Below the pieces are notes generated by a model. That model was given only the letters and a program-made list of their open reading frames with translations. It was not told where the DNA came from and did not search any database. From DASXZH01 sp036502005 (GTDB taxonomy: Bacteria; Armatimonadota; Fimbriimonadia; Fimbriimonadales; Fimbriimonadaceae): 64,000 bases of DNA. The DNA lies in contig DASXZH010000020.1 in assembly GCA_036502005.1 (NCBI GenBank), positions 1-64,000 on the forward strand, written 5' to 3'. Both the position numbers and the translations under genes were made by a program. Below are positions 8,177 to 14,903 of this stretch, piece after piece (positions within the stretch are counted from its first letter, which is position 1; every line of letters starts with the position of its first letter).

Positions 8177-8315
8177 AGGCGTTAAAATAAGGTCTTCCAG
8201 AGATAATTTCCAAGGTTTGCGACTCGCGCCTCTCCCGGTTCGCGGACTCGCCGACCTCTCCATTCGGGGGAGATTTGTGGCTGCGGGAATGCCAAGGTGG
8301 CTTATTTTAACGCCT
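8177..8315. repeat. Family A palindromic element, copy 2 (complete)
   Basis: A 139-base element with perfect 15-base terminal inverted repeats: AGGCGTTAAAATAAG at 8177-8191 and CTTATTTTAACGCCT at 8301-8315. It is nearly identical to copy 1 but in the opposite orientation. A direct repeat of a GGGGTCGGGGGGAGAGG-like sequence flanks it, which may be a target duplication or a pre-existing repeat. It encodes nothing. Internal CTCTCCCG and CGGGAGAG can pair. Confidence 0.88.
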
Positions 8316-8344
8316 ATGGGGGGGTCGGGGGGGAGAGGTTCAGA

Positions 8345-8407
8345 CTATCCCCTATCCCCTATCCCCTTTTACCTTTTACCTTTCACCTATCGCTTTTCAC
8401 CTATCAC
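8345..8407. repeat. Heptanucleotide array, consensus CTWTYRC
   Basis: Nine consecutive seven-base units: CTATCCC three times, CTTTTAC twice, then CTTTCAC, CTATCGC, TTTTCAC and CTATCAC. The last two units recur, with one change, at the end of the array at 22631-22693. The 3' part is the inverse complement of the array at 8061-8102. Confidence 0.9.
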
Positions 8408-8501
8408 CCCCTCGCGGTGAGCCACAATACCTATTGCCAACGAGCAAAGAGATAAGCTCTGGCTTATAGATCACGATTTCCGTTATTACAAAAGAGGTTT
8501 T

Positions 8502-9182
8502 ATGAAAGCAAAAGCAATATTGCTGTGCCTTGGGCTAATTTCAATCGCCCTTGGAGCACAGGATTCCATTCGATTTTCCCGTCACCTGACCCAAGGCGAT
8601 ACGGACAACTACAAGATGCACATTAGCGGCACCATGCAGCAAGGCGACATTGATTTCACGATGAAAATGCAGCAATTGGTGGCGAAAGTTTATGACAACG
8701 GCGACGCCGACTTAACTACAACCATTTCTGACTTTCACCTAACGATGGGCGGAAATGAGATGCCGATTCCTGCACCACCTCCTTCGACAGTTAAAGTTGA
8801 TAAGAACGGAATGCCTAAGGAAATTCCAGCCGGACCACAAGGCCGAATGCAGTTCCTTCGTTACATGTCGTCTCTCTTCGATAAAGACATCAAGGTTGGA
8901 GATACGGTCAATGTTAATACGACCGATCCTAAAGACCCCAAGAACAAGACAACGGGCACAATAAAGCTGGATAGCGTTACCGATGGCATGGCCAAGTTGA
9001 CCGGCGATATAACCACAACGATGTCGGACGCGGATGCACCTGCCAAAGTCCATATGACAATGTACGTTAACGTGGCTACCTCTAAGATGAGCAAGCTGGA
9101 GGGCACGGTTGATGCGATGCCGGTTGCACAAGGCATGTCGATGAGTGATGTTAAGATCAGCATGGAGCGCCTAACTTCTTAG
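8502..9182 (+). CDS. Secreted protein of unknown function
   Basis: A 226-residue protein with a clear signal peptide: MKAKAILLCLGLISIALGA, then QDS as the probable mature start. The mature part is rich in Thr, Asp and Met and alternates polar and hydrophobic residues as expected for a beta-rich fold. It contains a proline-rich linker (PIPAPPPS). No cysteines remain after the signal region and no catalytic motif is seen. A Shine-Dalgarno-like AAGAGG lies five bases before the ATG, so this gene has a normal leader, unlike many others here. A strong terminator follows the stop. I do not recognise the family. Confidence 0.8.
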   Translation: MKAKAILLCLGLISIALGAQDSIRFSRHLTQGDTDNYKMHISGTMQQGDIDFTMKMQQLVAKVYDNGDADLTTTISDFHLTMGGNEMPIPAPPPSTVKVDKNGMPKEIPAGPQGRMQFLRYMSSLFDKDIKVGDTVNVNTTDPKDPKNKTTGTIKLDSVTDGMAKLTGDITTTMSDADAPAKVHMTMYVNVATSKMSKLEGTVDAMPVAQGMSMSDVKISMERLTS

Positions 9183-9206
9183 TTAGAAAGTCGCTGAAAA
9201 CTTTGA

Positions 9207-9233
9207 AGCCTGGGTTATCCCCAGGCTTTTTTT
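9207..9233 (+). terminator. Rho-independent terminator
   Basis: AGCCTGGG (9207-9214) and CCCAGGCT (9220-9227) form an 8-bp stem with a five-base loop, followed by a run of seven T on the plus strand. It lies 25 bases after the stop of the secreted-protein gene and just before the convergent end of the nitrilase gene. The minus-strand tail is not U-rich, so it acts mainly in the plus direction. Confidence 0.9.
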
Positions 9234-9234
9234 G

Positions 9235-10065
9235 TTAACGCTTGGTAACGAGGCTTGCCTCGATTCCGCCGTATAGCTCCGGTCTTCTCGATTCAAAAAG
9301 CTGCGTCTCGTATTTGTCGGGAATATTTATGTTGTGCTTATCGCGGGCCTCGGCCAGGTTGATATCGGCAGTAAGCACGGCCTCTTCCCTTCCCGCTCCT
9401 GCCAAAACCTTGCCCTTCGGCGAGATGATCTTGCTTAAGCCGATGAAGTTGAAGCCATGTTCGTGGCCGGTCCGATCGCAGGTGGCGACAAAAACGCCAT
9501 TCTCGGCCGCGCGGGCTATGGAAATATGCTCTGCAGAGACTTCCGCTCCTTCCGGCCAGTTGGTGGGAAGAACAACCAGTTCAACGCCAGCCAACGCAAG
9601 CACGCGCATGGCTTCCGGCGGGCGCAGATCGTAGCAGATGAGAATGCCTATTTTGCCAAGTCTGGTCTCGAAGACGGGAATCTCGTTCCCTAGCTGCACG
9701 AACCGATCTAAGCCGAGAATGGGCAGATGAGTTTTTTGATAGAACCTGGTTTCGCGGCCCGGTTCGGTTAATGCGGCTGCGTTATAGACATTGCCGTTGC
9801 TTTCTTCGGCGAAGCCGAAAACGGTAAGTAGGTTCAGCCGATTGGCAGCTTCAGCGATTTGGGTGATTGCTTCGTGGTCACGTGGTATGGCGATGCCATG
9901 GGCATCTGCTGCGCAATCAACGCAATAGCCGGTTAGATAAGCCTCGGGGAATACGACTAGATCGGCTCCTTGCTTGCGGAGTTTCTCGAGGTGCTTAATG
10001 GCGTTCGCCGCGTTGGCGAGGGGATCTCCGAATACGACGTCGGTTTGGACGCAGGCGAGGTGCAT
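9235..10065 (-). CDS. Carbon-nitrogen hydrolase (nitrilase superfamily)
   Basis: A 276-residue cytoplasmic amidase-type enzyme with the Glu-Lys-Cys triad of the nitrilase superfamily: E41 in VFPEAYLTGY, K111 in YQKTHLP and C144 in LICYDLRPPE. Length and motifs match the branch that includes Nit/omega-amidase and N-carbamoyl-D-amino-acid hydrolase relatives. Specificity cannot be assigned. It lies downstream of accB on the same strand with a 15-base gap, but that gap holds its own -10 hexamer, CATAAT, six bases before the ATG. Confidence 0.9.
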   Translation of the reverse strand: MHLACVQTDVVFGDPLANAANAIKHLEKLRKQGADLVVFPEAYLTGYCVDCAADAHGIAIPRDHEAITQIAEAANRLNLLTVFGFAEESNGNVYNAAALTEPGRETRFYQKTHLPILGLDRFVQLGNEIPVFETRLGKIGILICYDLRPPEAMRVLALAGVELVVLPTNWPEGAEVSAEHISIARAAENGVFVATCDRTGHEHGFNFIGLSKIISPKGKVLAGAGREEAVLTADINLAEARDKHNINIPDKYETQLFESRRPELYGGIEASLVTKR

Positions 10066-10077
10066 AAACCAATTATG
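10066..10077 (-). promoter_or_regulatory. Nitrilase-gene leaderless promoter (-10)
   Basis: On the minus strand CATAAT (10077-10072) is followed by TGGTTT and then ATG at 10065, giving a spacing of six bases. There is no Shine-Dalgarno sequence. The hexamer lies in the 15-base gap after accB. Confidence 0.6.
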
Positions 10078-10080
10078 ACC

Positions 10081-10527
10081 TTAAAGAATATAGAGAAGCG
10101 GGTCGCCTGGCTGGACGAGTTGGCCGCTTTCGGCCACAACCTTATCTACAATGCCGCTCACGGGGGCAACGATCTCGTTAAACACCTTCATCGCCTCGAT
10201 GAGACCCACAACCTGCCCGGCCGTTACCGATTCACCCGGCTTCACAAAGGGAGGGGCGCTGGGGCTGGGTGAAGCATAGTAAATGCCGTTCATTGGGCTG
10301 CTAACCGGCAAACCAGAAGGGCGCTGCTCCACAACGGCTTGCGCCTGCGGCATAACCAATGGGCCGATGCCGATGCTGAAGCTCTCCTCGATTTCTTCTA
10401 CAGGCTGGGAACGACGTTGACGCTTGAAAGCAACCTTCCAATCCTCGCCTGAGAGCTCTGCCTGCTGCAGGGCAAAATCGTCCATGAGTTGGGCCAACTC
10501 ATCGATCTTCCCAATCAATTCCTCCAC
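10081..10527 (-). CDS. accB: Biotin carboxyl carrier protein of acetyl-CoA carboxylase
   Basis: The 148-residue BCCP carries biotin between the carboxylase and transferase parts of acetyl-CoA carboxylase, the first committed step of fatty-acid synthesis. The biotinylated lysine is K114 in EAMKV, within a C-terminal biotinyl/lipoyl domain after a proline-rich linker. The start is taken as GTG 10527 because CATAAT lies exactly six bases upstream. A longer frame to 10566 gives an unlikely Cys-rich N-terminus. accC is not adjacent, so the usual accBC operon is broken here. Confidence 0.92.
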   Translation of the reverse strand: MEELIGKIDELAQLMDDFALQQAELSGEDWKVAFKRQRRSQPVEEIEESFSIGIGPLVMPQAQAVVEQRPSGLPVSSPMNGIYYASPSPSAPPFVKPGESVTAGQVVGLIEAMKVFNEIVAPVSGIVDKVVAESGQLVQPGDPLLYIL

Positions 10528-10539
10528 GGAATGATTATG
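10528..10539 (-). promoter_or_regulatory. accB leaderless promoter (-10)
   Basis: The minus strand reads CATAAT (10539-10534), then CATTCC, then GTG at 10527. The six-base spacing equals that seen at lysA and the CsgG-like gene. It supports the GTG start and a leaderless message. Confidence 0.6.
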
Positions 10540-10592
10540 CCTTAACGAACAACAGAGCCAGAACAACGATCTAATGAAAAAGGGGAAGAAAT

Positions 10593-10799
10593 ATGGATAA
10601 AAGAACAGCAGTTATCGTCGGGTTAAGCGGTGTGCTCTTGTATGGGCTATCGCGGTTGCTTTGGAGCCGGCTTGAAGAAGCCGAGCGCTGCCGAGAATTC
10701 CAGAAGGCCAATAAGCGCGTGGATTTGAGTTCGGAAGACTCATTCCCGGCAAGCGATCCGCCAAGTTGGACGGCACAGCCTTCGGCCACAATGCGCTAA
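10593..10799 (+). CDS. Small membrane protein with SFPASDPPSWT motif
   Basis: A 68-residue protein. Residues about 6-24 form one membrane segment (AVIVGLSGVLLYGLSRLLW), followed by a charged helix and then EDSFPASDPPSWT. That last motif is shared by a widespread group of short bacterial proteins without assigned function. A purine-rich AGGGGA sequence precedes the ATG and can serve as the ribosome binding site. It is divergent from accB and lies 35 bases ahead of pgk. Confidence 0.7.
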   Translation: MDKRTAVIVGLSGVLLYGLSRLLWSRLEEAERCREFQKANKRVDLSSEDSFPASDPPSWTAQPSATMR

Positions 10800-10820
10800 C
10801 ACGGATGGGCATCGTGAAAG

Positions 10821-10834
10821 TAAAATAACTCACG
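10821..10834 (+). promoter_or_regulatory. Possible pgk promoter (-10)
   Basis: TAAAAT at 10821-10826 lies eight bases before the pgk ATG at 10835. This would leave a leader of one or two bases. No Shine-Dalgarno sequence is present. Confidence 0.45.
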
Positions 10835-12010
10835 ATGCTCCTCAACAAAAAAACCGTACGAGATATCGACGTTGCCGGAAAGCGAGTCCTCGTAAGATGC
10901 GATTTTAATGTGCCTTTAGAAGGCGGTCAGATTACTGATGACCGCCGCATTACGGAAGCTCTTCCAACGATCAAGTATCTGCTTGAGCACGGCGCAGCCG
11001 TGATTTTGGCAAGCCATTTGGGCCGGCCGAAAGGCGTCACTCCCGAATTTTCTTTGGCACCCGTTGCGGCGCGATTGACTTCATTGTTGGGCCAAAATGT
11101 GCCGCTGTTACCCGATTGCGTGGGGCCAGAAGTTGCCGCCGCCTGCAAGGCTTTGCAACCTGGCTCCGTGGTCCTGTTGGAGAACGTGCGCTTTCACCCG
11201 GAAGAAGAGAAGAATGACCCAGCCTTTGCTTCGCAACTTGCATCGTTGGCGGATATCTTTGTGAACGATGCGTTTGGAACGGCCCACCGGGCTCATGCTT
11301 CAACAGAGGGCGTGGCGCATCACTTGCCGGCCGTTGCCGGCTTCTTGATCGAGAAGGAAATTCAGTTCCTTGGCAACGCAGTGGAAGATCCCAAGCGGCC
11401 TTTTGTGGCGATTTTGGGCGGTTCAAAGGTTAAAGATAAGATTGCCGTGATCCAGAGTTTGCTTCCTAAAGTGGACAAGCTCCTGATTGGTGGCGGCATG
11501 GCCTTTACTTTCTTGAAAGCCGAGGGCGACGAGATCGGCAAATCCCTTCTTGACGCTGAGAACGTTGAGTATGCCAAGGGCTTGATGGAAACCGAAAGCG
11601 ACAAGATATCGCTTCCCTACGATGTGGTGGTGGCTTCCGAGCTTTCTGAGTTGGCACATACGGATATCGTTGCCGTTGAAGAGATTCCCTCGGACAAGAT
11701 CGGAGCCGATATCGGACCTCAGACGATTGAGAACTTCTCTGCTTTAATTCACGCGGCCGGCACTGTTATTTGGAACGGCCCCATGGGTGTCTTCGAGATG
11801 ACCCCTTTTGCAGCGGGCACGCGAGCAATAGCCCAGGCGATGGCTGAGTGCAAGGCAACAACTATCGTCGGTGGCGGCGATTCCGCCGCCGCCATCGAGA
11901 AGTTTGGTCTGGCCGATAAGGTGACTCACGTGAGCACCGGCGGCGGGGCGAGCTTAGAGTTTCTGGAAGGGAAAGAGCTTCCTGGGATTGCGGCATTGCT
12001 TAATAAATAG
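10835..12010 (+). CDS. pgk: Phosphoglycerate kinase
   Basis: PGK transfers phosphate from 1,3-bisphosphoglycerate to ADP in glycolysis. The 391-residue length is normal for a bacterial enzyme. N-terminal substrate-site motifs include RCDFNVPL, SHLGRPKG and ENVRFHPEE. The C-terminal nucleotide site includes GGSKVKDK, WNGPMGVFE and GGGDSAAAI. gap and tpi are not next to it. The gene stands alone with its own -10 hexamer. Confidence 0.97.
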   Translation: MLLNKKTVRDIDVAGKRVLVRCDFNVPLEGGQITDDRRITEALPTIKYLLEHGAAVILASHLGRPKGVTPEFSLAPVAARLTSLLGQNVPLLPDCVGPEVAAACKALQPGSVVLLENVRFHPEEEKNDPAFASQLASLADIFVNDAFGTAHRAHASTEGVAHHLPAVAGFLIEKEIQFLGNAVEDPKRPFVAILGGSKVKDKIAVIQSLLPKVDKLLIGGGMAFTFLKAEGDEIGKSLLDAENVEYAKGLMETESDKISLPYDVVVASELSELAHTDIVAVEEIPSDKIGADIGPQTIENFSALIHAAGTVIWNGPMGVFEMTPFAAGTRAIAQAMAECKATTIVGGGDSAAAIEKFGLADKVTHVSTGGGASLEFLEGKELPGIAALLNK

Positions 12011-12124
12011 GCGATTAGAACTTAGACTTAGAACTTAGCGGATTTTGGATTTCGGACGAGAATGGGCACCCCTCATTGCCGCCTAAGTTTTTGAACGCCA
12101 ATGTTTTTGCTAGAAGGGACAGTT

Positions 12125-12136
12125 CAAAATAAAGCC
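12125..12136 (+). promoter_or_regulatory. EVE-domain gene leaderless promoter (-10)
   Basis: CAAAAT at 12125-12130 is followed by AAAGCC and then ATG at 12137, a six-base spacing. This supports the downstream start over the ATG at 12101. Confidence 0.5.
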
Positions 12137-12592
12137 ATGTATTGGCTAATGAAATCCGAACCAGACACCTACGGAATCGACGACCTGGAAAAGGAAGGGA
12201 CGAACATGTGGGAGGGGTGCCGCAGTTACCAGGTCCGCAACTACTTTAAGGACCAGATGAAGGTTGGCGAAAAGGCATTTTTCTACCACTCCAACGCCGA
12301 CCCCAGCGGGATCGTGGGGACGATGGAGATTGTTAGCGAACCCTATCCTGACCCGACCCAGTTCGACCCCAACAGCCACTACTTCGACCCGAAAAGTCCG
12401 AAAGACGCGCCGAGGTGGGTGCTTAGAGATGTTAAATTCCTGAGCAAGTTCAAGCGAACGGTATCCCTGGCCGAGCTTCGCGAAGTGCCAGGCCTGGAGA
12501 ACATGCTGGTGGTCCGCAAGGGCCAGCGGCTAAGCGTTATGCCGGTGACTGAGCAAGAATGGGAGATTGTCTTGGCGTTAGATGGGATTTGA
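12137..12592 (+). CDS. EVE-domain protein (THYN1-like)
   Basis: A 151-residue protein starting MYWLMKSEPDTYGIDDL, the standard beginning of bacterial EVE proteins related to thymocyte nuclear protein 1. EVE domains have a PUA-like fold and bind modified bases in DNA or RNA. The ATG at 12101 would add 12 residues not seen in the family, so 12137 is chosen. Other landmarks are the central FYHSNADPSGIVG and the later PRWVLRDV. The partner modification is unknown; a tRNA or DNA modification reader role is inference. Confidence 0.9.
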   Translation: MYWLMKSEPDTYGIDDLEKEGTNMWEGCRSYQVRNYFKDQMKVGEKAFFYHSNADPSGIVGTMEIVSEPYPDPTQFDPNSHYFDPKSPKDAPRWVLRDVKFLSKFKRTVSLAELREVPGLENMLVVRKGQRLSVMPVTEQEWEIVLALDGI

Positions 12593-13019
12593 GTCCAGCC
12601 CCTTAGTTGGTGGTATGCCCGGTAGGTTGCCGCGTAGCTCGCCCACCTTTCAGGGCAATGCCATCCAGTTTTTTTGGAAATTGAACTTAAGCATCCGTGT
12701 CGCCAAACGTTGGGGCTTTAAGAGGAGGGTGGTTAAGTTACCAGACCTTCAGCCTTCGCTAAGTCTTCTCTGCCCTTTGGGCCTGTATCTCCCTTGGACA
12801 CGTTGCTTGGACCAAAATAGCTAGCCCGTCGACCCGATCGCGTCCGCTTAATGAAAAGCAGTCGCACAACCCGAGATCCCTCACACGGAGTTCGGGATGA
12901 CAACTGGATGGCGTTGCCCTTTCGGGGTGGGCTTTGCTCCCGCCTCTTGGGTCTTCGCGACCAAATCAAATAGAGGGTGCCAAGTACGAGGACTTGGCAC
13001 TCAATGCCCGGGTTTCCTT
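12593..13019. repeat. Non-coding region with inverted and dispersed repeats (family B)
   Basis: No gene is supported in these 427 bases. Bases 12641-12670 and 12903-12933 are an imperfect inverted repeat of about 30 bases (AACTGGATGGCRTTGCCCT core). Between them, 12735-12827 resembles 25254-25334: both begin AAGTTACCAG, share CAGCCTTCGCTAAGTC and CCCTTTGGGCCTG, and end CTAGCC. The arrangement suggests a decayed mobile or REP-like element. I see no transposase. Confidence 0.6.
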
Positions 13020-14240
13020 CTAGTTCGTATCGAACTTAACGTCTCCGTTAACGGCGCTTACGTCCACGCTTCCGGTGCCATCGCCAAGGCGGCCGGTAAT
13101 GCGCTGCTCCATTTGAGCTTCATCGAGAAGAGCCGCTTCGCAGGTCACATTTCCCCTCAAAGTGGATAAGGACACTCGGCAGTCGCTGCCAAAAGGGACG
13201 ACCAGGCTTGCATCGCCGTTAACGGTGCGGATGCTGACGTTTCCGGAAACAGGTTCGACCAACTCGACACCAACGTCACCGTTGACAGATTCGATCGCGA
13301 TGCTCTTGCCGGAGCTGCTGCCGAACTTCACATTGCCGCTGGCGGTGCGGATGCTGACATTGCCGGTTACTCGTTCGACGTGGATATCTCCTGTCTTGTT
13401 TTCAACGGTGACGCTTGGAGAGGTGCAATCCTCGATATTAAGGTCGCCGTTTTGGGTGGTCACTTCGATGACGCCATTCAGACCTCTCAAAGTTATGTCG
13501 CCGCTGGCGTTGCTTACCCGCGAACTGCCTCCCGCATCAATGACTTTTACGTCGCCACGAGTTGTGCGGATATCGATATGCTGGGCTGTAAGAAGTTGAA
13601 CAACAAGGTCGACTTCAAGGCCGCTAACATCGGGCTGGCGAATGAGGATCTCGTGGTCACTTTCTTCGATAATCACGGTGTATTGATCGGCTTTATCATG
13701 AGCATCCGTCGCGTCGGAGCCGCGCACTCTGGCGCGGGCAGAAACGCTGCCGTCCGCAAAGCCACCGGTGACTTTCACGTCCCCACAGGGGTTTTCGATT
13801 CGAAGAGTCTTGCTGGTTACGTCAGCGAGCGGCAGAGTTACATCCCGGTTTTCATATGCCGAGAACCAGCCAAGATGCACTTTGCCCTTAGAGATTTCGT
13901 CTATACCGACCTTAAGGCCTTCTACGCCCTTTTGAGCGCCTTGCCTGATCTGCCGCGCAACATCGTGCCAGTTCACGCTCTGGCTGACTTCCCTGCCCAG
14001 ACTTTCCATGGTGTCAACAAAACTCTTAAAAGGATCCTGCGCCGGTCCTGGTGGGGGCGGAGGCGGAGTCTCGCGGGGCTCTTCCGGCGGAGGAGGGGGA
14101 GCTTGCGGTCCCGCTTTAGGGGGCTGCGGCTGTTCCTGATGCTCCGAGCTGCTGAAGGCATCAATCAGTTCCGCAGCATCCTCCGGCGTGATCTTCCCTT
14201 CTTGCACGAGGCGCATAATTCTGGCGATTTCTTCTTTCAT
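13020..14240 (-). CDS. SHOCT-like/DUF4097 beta-strand repeat protein
   Basis: A 406-residue protein. Residues 1-30 (EEIARIMRLVQEGKITPEDA) form the short helical SHOCT-like module found in YvlB/LiaX-type proteins. A proline-rich linker follows at about 40-68. From about residue 125 the chain is a run of beta-strand repeats such as GDVKVTGG, GDITLRGL and GNVSIRTASGNV, the DUF4097 beta-helix-like architecture. There is no signal peptide. Its start codon overlaps the DUF2089 stop (ATGA), so the two are coupled. Such pairs are linked to cell-envelope stress sensing in Firmicutes; that role here is inference. Confidence 0.88.
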   Translation of the reverse strand: MKEEIARIMRLVQEGKITPEDAAELIDAFSSSEHQEQPQPPKAGPQAPPPPPEEPRETPPPPPPGPAQDPFKSFVDTMESLGREVSQSVNWHDVARQIRQGAQKGVEGLKVGIDEISKGKVHLGWFSAYENRDVTLPLADVTSKTLRIENPCGDVKVTGGFADGSVSARARVRGSDATDAHDKADQYTVIIEESDHEILIRQPDVSGLEVDLVVQLLTAQHIDIRTTRGDVKVIDAGGSSRVSNASGDITLRGLNGVIEVTTQNGDLNIEDCTSPSVTVENKTGDIHVERVTGNVSIRTASGNVKFGSSSGKSIAIESVNGDVGVELVEPVSGNVSIRTVNGDASLVVPFGSDCRVSLSTLRGNVTCEAALLDEAQMEQRITGRLGDGTGSVDVSAVNGDVKFDTN

Positions 14241-14635
14241 TCCTTTTCCCTCAATTTTGCCTTGGCCTCCTGGGCCGTAATCTCTCCTCGTTCAAGCTGA
14301 TCGAGAATAAGCTTTCTCTTTTCCGCGAGCTTTGCACTCTTGCCATCTTCTTTGGCGGGCGTCAAGTTGAGAGCGGTTAGCAGCGCGTCCAAACGGGCTC
14401 TCACGGTTGGGTAACTAATCCCAAGCTCTTTTTCCACGCAACTGATCATGCCTCGGCATCGGAGAAACGCCTCCAGAAACTCGGCTTGATCGTTGTCGAG
14501 ATGTGCGAAGATCGGGATTTCGAACTTTCCACGAATCTGAATGCCTGAGTCCGCGCCGGTAAGCTCACTGACGAAGAGCTTCCCTCCGGAAACCGGATCC
14601 CTTGTTGGGATCTTATGCAGTTTTTCTTGGCTCAT
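14237..14635 (-). CDS. DUF2089 family DNA-binding regulator
   Basis: A 132-residue protein. Residues about 70-115 contain CRGMISCVEKELGISYPTVR-type sequence, the winged-helix signature of DUF2089, in which a helix-turn-helix follows a short conserved N-terminal region. A C-terminal helical segment (LEKGEIT-like: LERGEITAQEAKAKL) is again SHOCT-like. The start is ATG 14635 because TATATT lies six bases upstream; a longer frame begins at 14650. It overlaps and precedes the DUF4097 gene and probably controls that operon. Confidence 0.85.
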   Translation of the reverse strand: MSQEKLHKIPTRDPVSGGKLFVSELTGADSGIQIRGKFEIPIFAHLDNDQAEFLEAFLRCRGMISCVEKELGISYPTVRARLDALLTALNLTPAKEDGKSAKLAEKRKLILDQLERGEITAQEAKAKLREKE

Positions 14636-14647
14636 ATGCAGAATATA
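14636..14647 (-). promoter_or_regulatory. DUF2089 operon leaderless promoter (-10)
   Basis: The minus strand reads TATATT (14647-14642), then CTGCAT, then ATG at 14635. The six-base spacing matches the other leaderless candidates. The upstream 14650-14710 is AT-rich. Confidence 0.6.
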
Positions 14648-14712
14648 CAAAGAATCTTAATGTTTAGTTTCAGATTTTTAATATTTTCGCGTAAGTAAAT
14701 CGATTTATTAGC

Positions 14713-14739
14713 GTTTGGCGTTTCATATACACGCCAAAC
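14713..14739. promoter_or_regulatory. Inverted repeat, possible operator
   Basis: GTTTGGCGT (14713-14721) and ACGCCAAAC (14731-14739) are a perfect nine-base inverted repeat with a nine-base spacer. It lies about 70 bases upstream of the DUF2089 -10 hexamer and about 165 bases after the pilT stop. No T-run follows on either strand, so an operator is more likely than a terminator. A regulator-binding role is inference. Confidence 0.4.
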
Positions 14740-14903
14740 TCCTAAGAGTTGGATCTTGAGTGCTTTCAGGTCCTGCCAGCTTGAGCCCAGGTCTCGTATT
14801 CGCAGAAGTTAAACTGACCGGGAACGGTGAGAACAGGAATGTGACCGCAACTCAAAAAGACCTGCTAACGCTGAGAACTGCCACTTCAAGTTCAACACTT
14901 CCC

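Larger units (their letters stand above)
8103..8501. other. Non-coding region holding a nested repeat structure
   Basis: No gene is supported between mqnC and the secreted-protein gene at 8502. In order the region holds the end of a heptamer array, a G/C-rich stretch with GGGGTCGGGGGGAGAGG (about 8164-8179), the family A element (8177-8315), a second copy of the G-rich stretch (about 8319-8338), a nine-unit heptamer array (8345-8407), and about 90 bases leading to the next start. The symmetry gives a long potential stem-loop from 8061 to 8407. Confidence 0.7.

Noticed and set aside
8177..8315. Insertion sequence
   Set aside because: The element is 139 bases with no coding capacity. It can only be non-autonomous.
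13380..14300. Long plus-strand open frame opposite the DUF4097 gene
   Set aside because: It is the antisense of a repetitive, GC-rich gene. The minus-strand product has recognisable domains and coupling to DUF2089.
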